Shown piece by piece: positions 11,353 through 23,400 of a stretch of DNA of 64,000 nt; the stretch's first letter is position 1; each line of letters opens with the position of its first letter. The position numbers were made by a program, and so were the translations under genes. Source of the DNA: Turritopsis dohrnii. Lineage: Eukaryota > Cnidaria > Hydrozoa > Anthoathecata > Oceaniidae. A model generated the notes under the pieces. That model had not been told where the DNA came from. It searched no databases and saw only the letters and a program-made list of their open reading frames with translations. The stretch spans positions 1,116,001 through 1,180,000 of the forward strand of contig BQMF02000069.1 of the NCBI GenBank assembly GCA_027922465.2. The letters are read 5' to 3'.

Positions 11353-11901
11353 TTAAGTACAGCTTGATCCAACATGCCTTTGATATCGTCAACAATTATT
11401 TAGACTTATTTAGATAAAGAAAGCTTTACCACCGTCCTAAACTTCTTCCGTATCTCCTCCATCAACCTGCAACCCAAACACTCTTGCCTATTTGATATAT
11501 TCTTGCGGTTTAGGATTACCGAAGAAAATCTTGGCCGAGTCATTTTGGAATTTATAACAGTATGAATCGATCTACTCGACTTAGCGCTCAATTTGAGAGC
11601 AGGATTTTTGTCTAAGGAAGTCTTCCAGTGGAGTGGATGAAGCCCAAACGAGAACTTAAAATGCTCTACGGTCTTTCATTAATAGGGAGGTTCATTAAGT
11701 TCGGAGGTGAAAGCTTCTTTAGTTAACAGAATAATATTAGTGATACTTACATTGCCTATGAAGTCATTTTGACGCTACAGAACCAAATATAATATGATAG
11801 GGATGTTCTTAACGAAGATCGCCTATATGATCGTAGTGTTTATAAGGTTAAACTTCAGAATTGAGAATTGCAAAATGTTTCAGACAGGATTTTTCTAAAA
11901 A

Positions 11902-12012
11902 GCCAGCCGGAACATTTGTTAAAAAACCTCTGCATTTCTATAGAAATATACACACAATTTTAATGAAAATGCTCTTCGTCGCAGTGGCTTTTTGACGATT
12001 TTGTTCACTGGG
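11902..12012. mobile_element. Short TA-type MITE (family B), diverged copy
   Basis: It matches the small MITE seen cleanly at 52978-53098: a degenerate CCAGCCGGAACATTTGTTAAAAA start, a TTTCTATAGAAATATACACAC middle, and the end TTTTTGACGATTTTGTTCACTGGG. It is too short to code. Nothing else is recognised from 11356 to 11901. Confidence 0.6.
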
Positions 12013-12384
12013 AACTCAGGAATATTGCGCATCATTTCCTGAGCAGATAACCTATATACTAAATCATCTACTTCCAGGTTATTTTAGAGCATCCTTTAGA
12101 TAAGCCTTGTTTGTTTTTTTTCCTACCAAAAGAAATAAGTTAGAATTTCAATTCTGTTTTTATGTGTCAATTAGCAACAGTAATTTTTTTATGACATGAC
12201 ACGACACGACAAACAGTTGTTATGATAGTCAGTTGGCAATCACAAGAATTTGAAGCTGTCGGACAAAAATGTGACAACTACTACTACGCTATTGAACCAC
12301 ATTTCCATGAGGAATTACAAAATCACCAATATACAACTTATTGCCCTTATTTCGTTTTCAGAAACTGACGGCAAAATAAAATAA

Positions 12385-12674
12385 AAAATGACCATTTTTT
12401 ACTAGTAATGTTGCTTAATTTGTTGCTAAGCATTAATAGATAATTAATACAAGTCCCGTTTTAAAAATATTTTTTGTACGTTTTAATTGTTTAATAAAAT
12501 TATCAAGTATAAAATTTAGGACATTCAAATGATTAGATAGAGCGCACAACCCAGTACTACCTTGTGATGTAGCTATGCTAATATTTCATCATTTCCATAT
12601 TGCATGTAGCTAACGTATCTAAGATCCTTAGTACCTGCTTAACTTTTGAGAAGATTTACTAGTGTTGCTTAAAA
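12385..12674 (+). repeat. Dispersed repeat (family G), copy 1
   Basis: The left end AATGACCATTTTTTACTAG is followed by TAATGTTGCTTAATTTGTTG; the right end is TTTACTAGTGTTGCTTAA, forming short imperfect inverted repeats. Related sequence occurs at 16600-16745 (partial) and inverted at 57640-58262, where a SINE splits it. It is a non-autonomous DNA element by appearance. Bases 12675-14398 hold no recognised gene; short open frames at 14065-14333 have no family resemblance. Confidence 0.6.
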
Positions 12675-14400
12675 ACTTAATGCTTATAAAAAAAAAGCAA
12701 AAAAAACATCTACATGAATGCGATCTTTTTTAGGGATTTTTTTGGACAAATCGTTATGTTGATCTACAGATGATATATGTAAATATGACATGACATGTCA
12801 ATGGGTTAGTGTTGTATTGTTGTATTTTTCAAACAATCAATTTTATTTGTGAAAGTTTAGTGATGACGTCAGTAGGTTGTTCTCAAATGGTGAAAGCATG
12901 GGACAATTCCCATTGCCAATTTTTATTGTGACGATTTTTGTAAACAATCTCTGTAATCCTTTGGTTTGATTCTCTGAACAAATGCGCCATAACTGTTTTT
13001 TTCGACATAAGACTTTACTTTAATCTTCACAAAATCAAAATATACTGTGTACAAAAAAACATTCGTTCTCTAATAATATCCTAGTTAATGCTAAGCTTAT
13101 CAGATGTGTCATGTTAAAACGCACGAAATTGTGTACTTGGTTTAAGAATATATTTATTGAAAGGCGTGATAAACATCTAAAGTTTCAAGAAAAGACACGA
13201 ATAATAAATGTCAACGTGTTTACTGATTTTATTTTTAACCACAGATTGTCACTTGTCAGTTTCATCTTTGATATCTACATTTTCATGGACTTTACTGTAT
13301 AACCCATTTTACACGATCTCTCATTTAAAGGATCGCTAAGAGAACATTTTTTACTAGTTTTCTGAAGTTCGTTCATTTAGCCTCTAACTTCTATCCATAA
13401 ATACCAAGCTAAAACCGGAAAACCTGCCACACCCTAATGCTAATTTGAAGTGTTTTTTTAATGTGAAATTTATCTTATTATTATTTATTATTATTTATTC
13501 TTAATACTTGCACAAAGTATACCGTGCCTTATTGTTGAGTGACAAACCAGTAGTAGAAATACAAAACATTTAGCAGATACCTTTTTTTATCAATTTATTG
13601 CACTAAGAATGAATGTGATATGTGCTAATAATCGATATTTAAGGTCTACAAGTCCTTCTTCATAGTAAAATGCTTCTTCTTTTCACATTTATAAGAATCT
13701 TCCAGATTATTTACTTTTTTGTTGATTTAGAATGAATACAAAAACAAATTGATCAAAAAATAATCCGAGAGCATTATGTAATTCGAGAGAAACACAAACA
13801 ACAACAACGTATTTTGAGAAATTTAATACTCTTTATTAACTGTACAACGGACACATTCAAATTTAAATGTTATTCAACTAGCGAAGAAGAAGGCGTTCAT
13901 AGGATTATTCTCCAAAAGAGGTAAGCTAAAATAAATTGCCAATGGACCAAAATCATCCCTAATTCCCCTCAATAAAAGAAATCTACTCGTTTATGCATTT
14001 CAAGTTTCAATCAGATTTTTTTCCCATCCCTTCGAAAGCTAAGACTTTTGTGGTTTCCTCGAAACTACATTGTCATGGAGATCATTACCGTAGGCGAAAA
14101 AATTGTCATTTTAAGATCGGGTTTCTGAAACCTGCATAAGTTTTTAAAGTTGTTGACAAACCCGATATGCACATGTAGCAACAATAAGGAAACCAACTGG
14201 GACCTATCGGTGTTTTTTTCTCCGGTGAAAAATGACGAGGGACTTTTTTTATCTCTACAGGCCAAAGTTCCAGATGTAAACAAAACACCGCTTCTTCATT
14301 AACTGATCTAAGGGAATTGTTTAGTTGAGTCACATAAACCTATTACATCTTTGCCTGTGTTGTTTTTGCAACTCCCTGGTTCGTCATCGTTACCCTTATA

Positions 14401-14600
14401 CAGTGTGTTTCAAAAAAGTGGTAACAAGAATTATAACCGCTTATATATCAATAAATTCTGATCACTGGATGATAATTTTTATATCATTGACAACCTTATT
14501 GTTTCCTCTTTCCAATGATGTATTTTTTTTCGAAATTGGAAAAATAGAAAAAGAGAAAATCGAAAAAATAATTCTAGAAAAACTCATTATTTTCTTAACA
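14401..14600 (+). repeat. Left terminal inverted repeat of the mariner element
   Basis: It mirrors 16215-16414 base for base with few changes, from CAGTGTGTTTC through AAGAGAAAATCGAAAAAATA to AAAACTCATTATTTTCTTAA. Confidence 0.9.
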
Positions 14601-14781
14601 AAAATTTACGACCCTATCTTCATTGTTTTAAAGGTGCGAAATCTTTTATCAAGTTTACTTTACATTTGAGACTTCCAATTAAGGCACTTAATTGCTTGAT
14701 TTTCCATAAATTTGCTTGCTTGAAAATAAAGCAAAAGAGACACGAGAGGCAAGTTAACGCACAGTAAATGAGTTTTGAGAA

Positions 14782-15861
14782 GTGTTTACCATACCTGAAT
14801 ATTTAACTGTGGAGCAGCGCACTTGTCTAGTGTCAGTATTTCTAGAGACCAAGAGCACCAACCAAACTCTAACTGAATTTGCAAGAAGATACCCTCAGCG
14901 TGCACTTCCGAGTAAAGCGACAATCCACAAAAATGTCAGAAAGTTTCTTCAGAATGACACTTTGGGAAATCGACACGAGGGAAATAGCGGACGGAGAAGA
15001 ACTGGCAGAACACCCCAGAATATAAATGCAGTTTAAGTTGCAATTCATAACAACCAGAGGATGAGTTGCAGACGAAATCAACTTGAACTTTCCAGCTCTA
15101 CAGTTCACCGAATCATAAGATCTGATTTGGAATACCATCCATATCGTGTTCATAACCGACATGAATTAAAGAACAACGATTTTCAAAGAAGACTTGATTT
15201 TTCGAGATGGTTCGAAAATTCATGTCGCAACCCAAGATTCCTACCGAATGTTATTGTTGGTGATGAGGCTGCATTTGGCATGAATGGCCACGAATCGTCA
15301 CAAAATGTACGCTGTTATGCTTCCAAAGGTAACCCACCAGCAACTGCAAATTTTGAAGTCAGTGGTAATAGACGAAAGCTGCATCTGTGGGGAGGAGTTT
15401 GTGGGAATGGCACTCTTTTGGGCCCTTTTTTCTTCAATGCAAATGTGAATGGGAGAACTTATCTAGAGATGCTCAATAACCGAGCTTTTCCTCTGCTCTC
15501 TAATAATTATAATCTCCCTAACTTGCAAAACAACAGACTTTGGTGGGTTCAAGATGGCGCAACTCCTCATAGAACGCGCCTTGTAAGAAGAAGGTTACAG
15601 GATGTTTTTGGTCGGAGAGTAATTGCAATGAGTCATCAGGTACCGTGGCCTGCAAGATCTCCTGACCTTACACCCTGTGACTTTTTCTTATGGGGATACT
15701 TGAAGCAAAAAGTCTACACTTCACCAATCGCTGACTTGAACGATTTAAGACAAAGAATCATGAATGAAATGAACATTCCCCGGGGCAACCGACAAATTTT
15801 ATTGAACGTCATGCAAGACATGAGACATAGAGCGCAAAAATGTATTCTAGAGAATGGCTGA
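14782..15861 (+). pseudogene. DD41D Tc1/mariner transposase with one in-frame stop
   Basis: The frame opens with an N-terminal helix-turn-helix region (TVEQRTCLVSVFLETKSTNQ, then TEFARRYPQRALPSKATIHK). It is cut by TAA at 15034-15036, then continues in the same frame through SSTVHRIIRSDLEYHPYRVH into the catalytic domain and ends at 15861. The catalytic residues are the Asp in VIVGDEAAFGMNG, the Asp in WWVQDGATPHRT, and the Asp in RSPDLTPCDFFLWGYLK. There are 41 residues between the second and third, so this is a DD41D enzyme rather than classical DD34D mariner or DD34E Tc1. It would catalyse cut-and-paste transposition at TA. Apart from the stop I see no lesion. A functional relative elsewhere in the genome could still mobilise this copy. 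Confidence 0.92.
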
Positions 15862-16214
15862 CATGTCGAGGGAAATTGAACTTTTTAGTTTATTTTGATG
15901 TTGTGTTAAACAATCTTAATTTTATTTCGTAAGTAAAATATGGTGTAATGTTGATTTTGTAAATGCACAGTAACGTAATATTGTTTTCACGCTTCTTATA
16001 AAATTTTCACCCCTGAAAAAACTTGATTTTGTCTTTAGATGAACGTTTTTTCAACTTCAGTTTTCTTAAAACAGAAACTTTATTTTTTATTTTGATAAAA
16101 TTGTAATTCGTCTTTGGTGTAAACGGTGACTTAAAGAAAATTATTAATATTGAACTTCTGAAATGATTCTCTTTGTTGTGCTAAATTATACTTTTGTGCA
16201 ACGTCTTAATTGGT

Positions 16215-16414
16215 CGTTAAGAAAATAATGAGTTTTTCTGGAGTTATTTTTTCGATTTTCTCTTTTTCTTTTTTTCCAATTTCGAAAAAAAATACATCAT
16301 TGGAAAGAGGAAAAAATAAGGTTTTCAATAATATAAAAGTTATCATCCAATGATCAGAATTTATTTATATATAAGCGGTTATAATTCTTGTTACCACTTT
16401 TTTGAAACACAATG
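16215..16414 (-). repeat. Right terminal inverted repeat of the mariner element
   Basis: Reverse complement of the left arm, ending in CTTTTTTGAAACACAATG next to the TA duplication. Confidence 0.9.
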
Positions 16415-16599
16415 TAGAACAGGTAATGAACCCTGGGTACGAATTTGACAAAAAAGTAAGAGGCCCTAGGCTTTAGGTTGACATATTTAACAAATACAAT
16501 ATGAATCTCTTTCAACAGAAATAGTTTCTGCTCTGAATTAGAAATAGTCATGTACACGCTCTTTTATAAGCAACCAAAGTCAGACATTAGTAGAAATGT

Positions 16600-16745
16600 T
16601 ACTTAAAAATGACCATTTTTTAGTAGTAATGTTGCTTAATTTGTTGCTAAGCATTAATCAAAAGTATGTATATGTCCCATCTTGAAAACCCTTTTGTACG
16701 TTTTAGTTGTTTAATTAAAAAATCAAGTATAACACAACTTAATAG
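16600..16745 (+). repeat. Family G repeat, partial copy
   Basis: It shares AATGACCATTTTTTAGTAG, GTTGCTTAATTTGTTGCTAA and TTTTGTACGTTTTA with 12385-12500. The right half of the element is absent. From 16746 to 17625 no gene or complete repeat is recognised. Confidence 0.6.
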
Positions 16746-17625
16746 GGGAGTTTTCAGGGGTCTCTAATACCGTCATGCCGTCACAATTTTGGGTCAAATA
16801 CCGTCATACTGTCTAAAAAGGATGCGGAATACCGGTACCGGCTCTTTTATTGGGCCAATTATTCAAAAAAACTATTGGGACAGGTTCATATCTTACGTAT
16901 TTTGATCCCGTTGCTCGAAGGGTTGCGAAACCACTTAATATTCCAGTTAAGATATTAAAGAACAAAAGCCTGAAAACGTAATTTTGCTTCGTTATACTGC
17001 GTTCTTGTTAAATTCGCTGAGAAGTAATCTACATCCTAACAACAATTTATTCCATATGATACTTTATAATATAAGCTTTGAAACTATTACTATAAACAAA
17101 CATTAGCGATGCACACTGCAAAAAGACTATCGTCGTATGATTTGATGATAGTTAGTAAATTCCACTCAAATTTAATCTGATTTTAAAAGCAGTTCCTCGC
17201 CATGGATTTCAAAGTGAGGGGACGGGGGAATTGGGGGCTAAAAAAATAATAGTTTGCTTAAAAAGGTCGCCAACCATGGTTGGGCGACGAAGAAAATTTT
17301 GGTTTCCAGAGTGTCTAGAATGGCCTCTAAATCGATACTGGGGAAATAATTCTCACTAGAAATTTCCATTTTACTGAGTGTGAAATGTTGTGAAAAACGC
17401 AAATTGTCTAGGAGAATCTTGCTTATCTCGAAAACTTCTTAAGTTCATTGAATATAATAAAAAGGAATGTGACAAAATTGGTTAAGTAGTAAAACTCAGT
17501 AGAGCTTAAAACAGGTATACTGTTAGCTTGAAATACAAAAAAATGTGTGTCAAGTGTTCAATTAAAAAGCAACTTCGTTCAGAAGTGTTATGGTACAATC
17601 AGAATCATGACAATGGAAACTATTA

Positions 17626-17853
17626 TTAGTGAAAGGGGCACTAAACTAAAAAAATCACAAGTTCGTTTTTGTGCACTATTTGAAACAGCTTTAAAAATCC
17701 TGAGAGTCAGTTTTTGAATTTTCAAAAAATCTTTTTCGTTCCTGAGATACTGCCGTTTAAAGATTTTTTCCGAAACATGATCTCCATGGCAACGTGACAT
17801 CACAACGTTCAAGGATATTGCTGACATTTAAATATGTGAATAACTCATCTTGA
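17626..17853 (+). repeat. Dispersed ~220-bp repeat (family C), copy 1
   Basis: It aligns with 46160-46372: AATCACAAGTTC, TATTTGAAACAG, GTTCCTGAGATA, CATGGCAACGTGACATCACA and TTGCTGACAT are shared. No terminal repeats or coding potential were identified. Confidence 0.65.
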
Positions 17854-17884
17854 AAAAATGGTGACGTCATTTGTGAACAATCCC

Positions 17885-17927
17885 TTATTTATTTTATTTA
17901 TTTATTTATTTATTTATTTTATTTTAC
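17885..17927. repeat. TTTA microsatellite
   Basis: Simple repeat of TTTA and TTTTA units just left of the family A copy at 17984. Confidence 0.85.
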
Positions 17928-17983
17928 ATTAAATTGGCTTCAATTTATACAAATTGTTCTTCCGCCTAAACTAAAAAATTAAA

Positions 17984-19633
17984 ACTAGCATGTAGCTTTA
18001 GCTAAAAATGCCCCCGCCCTCAAGCATTCCAATTTGTACACACAGCAAGCTATACATTGCAAGCTATACAACGGAAACAAAAACAAAGAAAACTTTGTTA
18101 CTGTTTGTTATCTCTTGGTCCTATGTCACACTTGTACTGCCAGTAAATGTCGCAATCGCCAGTAAATGTCGCAAACGCCAGTAAATGTCGCACAATTGCC
18201 AGTAAGTGTCGCAATTCAACAGTAAGTGTCGCAAAATCGCCAGTAAGTGTCACAACTAGAATTTTCATTTGTTTTAATTTTTTTTAACAATAAATGTGGT
18301 AATGTTTTTCAAAATCAACAGCAAATGTCGCAAACTTACACAATGTGATTTTGATCATATAATGTGGAGGGTATGAAAAGGAAAGACCTGTTGCTTAAAT
18401 CAATCGGTCAGGACTCACTTTGGGAAGTATTGGCGAAAAAAGTAAAAGTAACTTGCTAAGTGACACATAATGTTGAAAATTATAGCTGTCTTATTTTTAT
18501 ATTTTGCAATCTCTGTGACATGTCGTGTAGGTCCATCAGCGTACTCTGCGATGAGTAGTACGATATCTTGATCAGAATAATCAGTGTCGAGTTCAAAACA
18601 AGGATGGAGAAGATAGTGGTTAGAAATTTGAAATTATAAAGTTGCGACATTTACTGTTGATTTTTAATTTTTTTGCGACATTTACTGTTGCGACACTTAC
18701 TGGCGATTTTGCGACACTTACTGTTGAATTGCGACACTTACTGGCAATTTTGCGACATTTACTGGCGATTGCGACATTTACTGGCAGTGCAATACTGATG
18801 CTAATTTATACCTTTCAAAAAGTGTAATTAAGGCTTAACAAGTAATATCAGAAAGTATTTGCTACAAACAAAAGAAATGTGTGAACTGAAACCATGGTTA
18901 CGTATTTTATAATCAAAATAAGATAAGCATTTGTTAAAGAAATTTTGTAAGAGCCAAAAGAAAGAAAAAAAACGTTTTCAAAAAAAAAATTAAAGCGAAA
19001 AATCCATTAGAAATCTGCGTTTCATACTTTGATTCGAAACAAGAAATAGCCAAAGTTTACATAAAAATCAAGAAAAAAATAAAAGAAGGTTTTATTGATC
19101 ATGATCACACCAGGTTTGGGGAAGGACAGAAAGAAGGAAAACACGAAGAACGACAATTCGTAGGCTTTCTTGCACACACAAAAATCCAATTAAAATCTTT
19201 TTAAGGCAAGATCTGCCAAAAATCAGTGCATTGAATAAAATTTATCGAACGAAAGATTATTTAGAGCTAAAACATATACAAAGTAAAATGTTGTTGGCAA
19301 AATTTCAGATTTCAAGCTGTGCTTCAAAATCCTAGTCGTCCACTTCACTAAAACAACACAAAAGTAATATGAAAAATGTCTAAGCAATTTTAGCATAGGA
19401 ACTTCCTAAATAACATAGTATAATATAATAATAAATTAGGAAAGAGACATCCCACTTACAGTACTATGCTTTGAAACGGGAAAAAAAGCAAAGTCAGCTA
19501 ATTAATTATATTCCACAGTGTAACGTCAACACGAAAGTTGGAAGATGATGATGAAGAACAAAATCGGAACTGACATTCGCCTATCTCGTGAAACTACTAT
19601 GCCTCCTCGCTCGCTTACGCTCGCTGCGGGGGC
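17984..19633 (+). mobile_element. Family A element, copy 2, carrying a nested insertion
   Basis: Same termini as copy 1 (ACTAGCATGTAGC... and ...CTGCGGGGGC), with its own perfect 7-bp duplication AATTAAA (17977-17983 and 19634-19640). The extra length over copy 1 (about 0.66 kb) is the inserted element at 18132-18793, which falls inside the CTATGTCACACTGATGCTAA word that is uninterrupted in copy 1. Confidence 0.8.
18132..18793. mobile_element. Element with tandem TGTCGCA inverted arrays, nested in family A
   Basis: The left arm (18132-18250) is a tandem run of the ~18-bp unit CGCCAGTAAATGTCGCAA; the right arm (18640-18793) is the same run inverted (TTGCGACATTTACTGGCG). The termini are TTGTACTGCCAG and its inverted counterpart. 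The middle (18250-18640) is non-coding. The insertion is placed by comparison with family A copy 1; a 2-bp AC duplication is possible but not certain. A degraded relative of the array is at 28160-28222. Confidence 0.75.
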
Positions 19634-19911
19634 AATTAAAATTCATAATGAATAAAATGTTTATAGTAGTAAAATGCAGTTATGATAAAAAAATCCAACA
19701 AAAAAACTAAGGAATCGAGCTCAAGAGGTGCGAAGCAGGGCATTGCAAAATAGGAAGTAAGAGGTAGTTCGAAACTAGAATTGAGAATAGACTAAAGTCA
19801 GTAATGGAAGACTAGTGTAAGTAATGAGAATCAGATCAAATGAAAATAGATAATGATTAAAATATATATATATATTAATCAAATAAATTCTTTAAATAAA
19901 CAAAAAAAACA

Positions 19912-20345
19912 TCAAAGTGACAGGACCCGGGCTAAGGCCTTATCAAAATAAAAGTTTTTGGCTTCCAAAGAAAATTTCTCTAAAGTCTTTAAAGATTTAA
20001 TATTTTCTGGTAGATCATCATACCAATAGCTCTTTGGAAGTAGAACGCAGCGTCTTATTTGGATCAAAGAATTCAACATTAAGGTAACTGGGATGGTTTT
20101 TATCTCGACGCGATTTGTGGACAATTTTCGCGGTATTAAATTCCATATACTCTTTGACTAGTAGCCATTTTAATTTAATTACGTCATTCAAGTTAGCATA
20201 ACGAGATATAACATACCCAGCTGCTATATTTTGGATATTTTGTAGTCGTTGTATTTGATATTTTGGAATTTGATTATCTAAGATTCTTGTAGTACTGTTG
20301 TTTAACTTTTTGAGAATAAAATATTTTTTACTGGTGTTAATACTG
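19912..20345 (-). pseudogene. 3-prime end of a non-LTR retrotransposon ORF2
   Basis: Read on the minus strand, the segment gives KLNNSTTRILDNQI, then IQRLQNIQNIAAGYVISR, YANLNDVIKLKWLLVKEYME and FNTAKIVHKS. This is the conserved C-terminal pattern after the reverse transcriptase of CR1/jockey-type LINEs (LQxxQNxAAR, then LxWLPVxxRIxFK). After a frame change it continues KSYWYDDLPENIKSLKTLEKF, matching the final WNxLPxxIRxxxSLxxFK block. The 3-prime end, at about 19880-19900, is A/T-rich with an AATAAA-like tail on the minus strand. It is 5-prime truncated and frame-broken, so inactive. Confidence 0.8.
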
Positions 20346-22773
20346 GATGTATTAACATCATAATAATTCCAATTATTCTATGTTCTATATTATTGTATAT
20401 TTTCTTTGGGATTTTCAAATCCGGTTCCATTCAGTTGAACAACCTGGTTGTAAGATTTTCCTTCACGCTTATCACACGTGTTTGACTTTGAACTGGATGT
20501 ATTTGTTTATGTCAGTTACGTCCTTGTCAGCTTCCTTTCTGCAAATCATTTCAGGATTGGATGTTTTGAAAATAAACAGTTGGTTTTCACACGGAAAAAC
20601 AATCACACTCAAACTTGTCTCATTAGGGAAAGCTGATATCGCTTTCCTTACATGTCTTCTTCATCTTGGTTACGAGCGGATCTACGACAACACATTTTTT
20701 CCGACGATACGACAGTAAACGTCTTCGATGGATAATTCCCAGACGTTATTATCCCGACTATTAGTTTGCTGACGAAAGTAATAGTGGAGAGGAGTAAAAC
20801 TTTCTGGCTATTAGTGTTCAGTCGGAGGAATTTATGATCGGAAACAATTACGATTGAGGAAGCCTATCATTCAAATATAAAGTCAGGGAAACTTCCAATC
20901 GACGATTTATCCGTCGAGGTAAAGTCATAGAACAAATTTGGAAGGATCTCTTATTTACTTCAAATAATGAAAACTCTATACTAACTTTTATAGCTACTAA
21001 TCACAAAGTGTTCCCAGTTGTACCATGGATGTATAAAGAGAGAGAGAGAATGTGACCATAGTTTTAAACTTGACTTTATGAACTATACGTCTGTTCAACC
21101 TAATACAGCCATCTTGTTCTTAAGTGACGTGTCACGTGGGTTCATACTTTTTGCTAAAGACTGACTCGGTATACTTTGATGTTTTCATTACGAATAGACA
21201 AATCGGATTCATACAACACAAGGAAGAGTAATATAGCCTCAAATATGTTATGTGTATGGATTTCTCATCAAATCACAAAATGAGTTTTATATTATAAAAC
21301 AGATCAAAAATACCAATTCCTCAGAAACGGGAGAAAATCCAATTAACACATAGTAATAGGGACTGGGCCGAGTTTCTTTTTAACAAATGTACAATTTAAT
21401 CTCGATTGTGAACGATTTTCCTGAATGATCTGGTGAAACATTTATAACAGGCATGGAAATTTTTTCGAAGACCGGGAACTAGCTTGAGGCACTTTCACTG
21501 CTTGTCAAAAAAATAAAGAAAGAAAAAAGATAGAAGGAAAGTAACCAATGAACGTTCCACATAACACAAAAGTCTGCAAAATAACTTTCTTAGAAAGAAT
21601 CATTTATGCTACTTTCTAACAGGATTTGTGAAAATAATAAATAAATAAAATCCATTTTTAATTCCTATTTTTGCCAAGGTTTAAATTGACCACAGACCTA
21701 AGAGAAGCACCGGAACATAAACCAACTAATAATTCGATTGATAAATCACCAGGACTGGGAACTAATCATAATTTTTTTCATATAAAACATCTGAGGTCGA
21801 AACAAACAGCTATATTTGGTGAGATTTCTTCTCAGCACCGGCATATTTATGTAGAACATACTAAAAAGTTAACTGCTTTGGAGAAATTGATTGTTTATCT
21901 GGAATAACACGACTAGATAAAAATAACAATATTTTGACTGTAACTAGAGTAACATCACAAGACCGGGAATGATTTGTAGATTGAAAACAGATGGTTCAAC
22001 CACAGAAGTTCGACCACAAAAATCCACGAAGAATTCATCCATCTCAACCACCCAGAAATACAAAAACATCTTCATGACGTCTTTCTTTAATACGTCGCTA
22101 TTTGGTTGAAATCTGTAATCTTGAAATCTTTCTTAATTTACTGTTTTGGTGGCTCTTACAATTATTCAGCCATTCATGAGAACTAGCAAGTCAATTCGAG
22201 CTGAATACTCACGTTCGTCACCAGAAAATAGTCTGTAACTAGAGTTGTGTATAAAATATATTTATTTGTAAAAAGCTTTTCGGTATTACACCATCTTCAG
22301 TTACATGTGAATGACAAAAACGTATTGACGTTTAACTAGAGTTGATTTTTAGGATTGCTTTGGACGATGCAAAAAGAGTTTCTGTGCAGCACGCCCCCTA
22401 CACTTTCCACCAGCAGTTATAACAGCTATCACTACTGTTCCCTACACCACCCACCTAACACCGGCTACCTTACACCGCCACACCCAACACCACCCACCCT
22501 CTCCCTAACCCTGGGTCTAAAACTGTTCTTTTAAGCACTTGCTGTTTTTGTGTTGTCGGAATGTTTAGTTTGGTATGTTCTTCCTTTTAATAATAATATC
22601 GCGCCGTTTTATTAAAGACAGCAGAACTTAATATGTTTCCTGTTTTCTTTTATGCATAAATTAATTTGGTTCTTTTAGATACTTAAAAGTCATTGGTCGT
22701 ACGGAACAGTCTGTGAAGGAACGGTCTTAATGCGAACCTGCAACGTATCAATCTGTTCATTCAATCAGCGATC
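20346..22773. other. Intergenic, no gene recognised
   Basis: It contains unsupported open frames (for example 112 codons at 20380-20718) and a C-rich stretch at about 22385-22510 (CACCACCCACC-type). No repeat termini were identified. Confidence 0.35.
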
Positions 22774-23400
22774 ATGATCGATGGAAAGCTTCCAACTATT
22801 CTATCCAAAACGTTTAATGAGGAAATTTCCGTTATGCGACGTCGAAGTCAAACTTTGCCATCGGAGCGTCATCTGCTGAAAAGTCGGGCAAACATGGCAC
22901 AACGTCGTACGAATACTGACGCGACTGATAAACTAAGTTTCAGAAGCAGTAATGAATCTTGGAAAACATCTATTTATGTGAGTGGTTCTAATTGTAGCGT
23001 CAATCATCTAGACTTAGACGGGCTATCGAAAAAAGACCTGTACAAGCGCGGTAACTGTCTATTAAAAGTGACGGACAATTTAAAGTTACCCGACATCAAT
23101 AGGCTAGTAGTTAACGAGACTAGAAGGACGACATTCACCTCACGCTCAATAAACAACACAACGAAAACTTTAAATGGAAATCTGACAGCTAAAAGGACAA
23201 CTGTACTTCCAAATTTTCATTCAAGATATTTAGCAAAGAAATATTGTCATAAATGGCGACCAAAGCTACGGAAACCTCAACAGTGTGAGAGGATCAACGA
23301 AGAGGCAACCACATCGCCTCCCCTTGCATTAAAAGTAACTTCCAGCCCAGAATTTGAACAAGTGTTGGCAGACTTACAGAAGGACAAATGCGAAAGTTAG
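22774..23400 (+). CDS. Hypothetical basic protein, 208 aa
   Basis: I do not recognise this family. The frame runs from ATG 22774 to TAG 23398-23400. An in-frame TGA lies about 60 bp upstream with no other Met between, so this is the natural start if the gene has a single coding exon. The product is rich in Arg, Lys, Ser and Thr with no membrane segment or signal peptide. Notable words are MRRRSQTLPSERHLLKSR near residue 20, which resembles a basophilic-kinase or 14-3-3 type site (RRRSQTLP), LDLDGLSKKDLYKRGN mid-protein, and a basic stretch YLAKKYCHKWRPKLRKPQ before a Ser/Glu-rich tail. Length, upstream stop and non-repeat composition favour a real gene over chance. Function and subcellular site are unknown. 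Confidence 0.6.
   Translation: MIDGKLPTILSKTFNEEISVMRRRSQTLPSERHLLKSRANMAQRRTNTDATDKLSFRSSNESWKTSIYVSGSNCSVNHLDLDGLSKKDLYKRGNCLLKVTDNLKLPDINRLVVNETRRTTFTSRSINNTTKTLNGNLTAKRTTVLPNFHSRYLAKKYCHKWRPKLRKPQQCERINEEATTSPPLALKVTSSPEFEQVLADLQKDKCES

Larger units (their letters stand above)
14401..16414 (+). mobile_element. Tc1/mariner-superfamily transposon (DD41D), near full length
   Basis: Long terminal inverted repeats of about 200 bp (14401-14600 and 16215-16414) begin CAGTGTGTTTCAAAAAAGTG and CATTGTGTTTCAAAAAAGTG. The element is flanked by the TA duplication (14399-14400 and 16415-16416) diagnostic of IS630/Tc1/mariner elements. It is 2014 bp and carries a single transposase gene on the plus strand. 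The arms agree over nearly their whole length, so insertion is fairly recent. A related solo arm lies at 24630-24815. Confidence 0.95.

Noticed and set aside
14065..14333. Two overlapping minus-strand frames of 72 and 75 codons
   Set aside because: They overlap each other in different frames and neither has a recognisable motif or splice context.
18132..18250. CRISPR-like array of 18-bp repeats
   Set aside because: Spacers are only a few bases and not unique, and the array is mirrored at the other end of a transposon in a eukaryotic genome.
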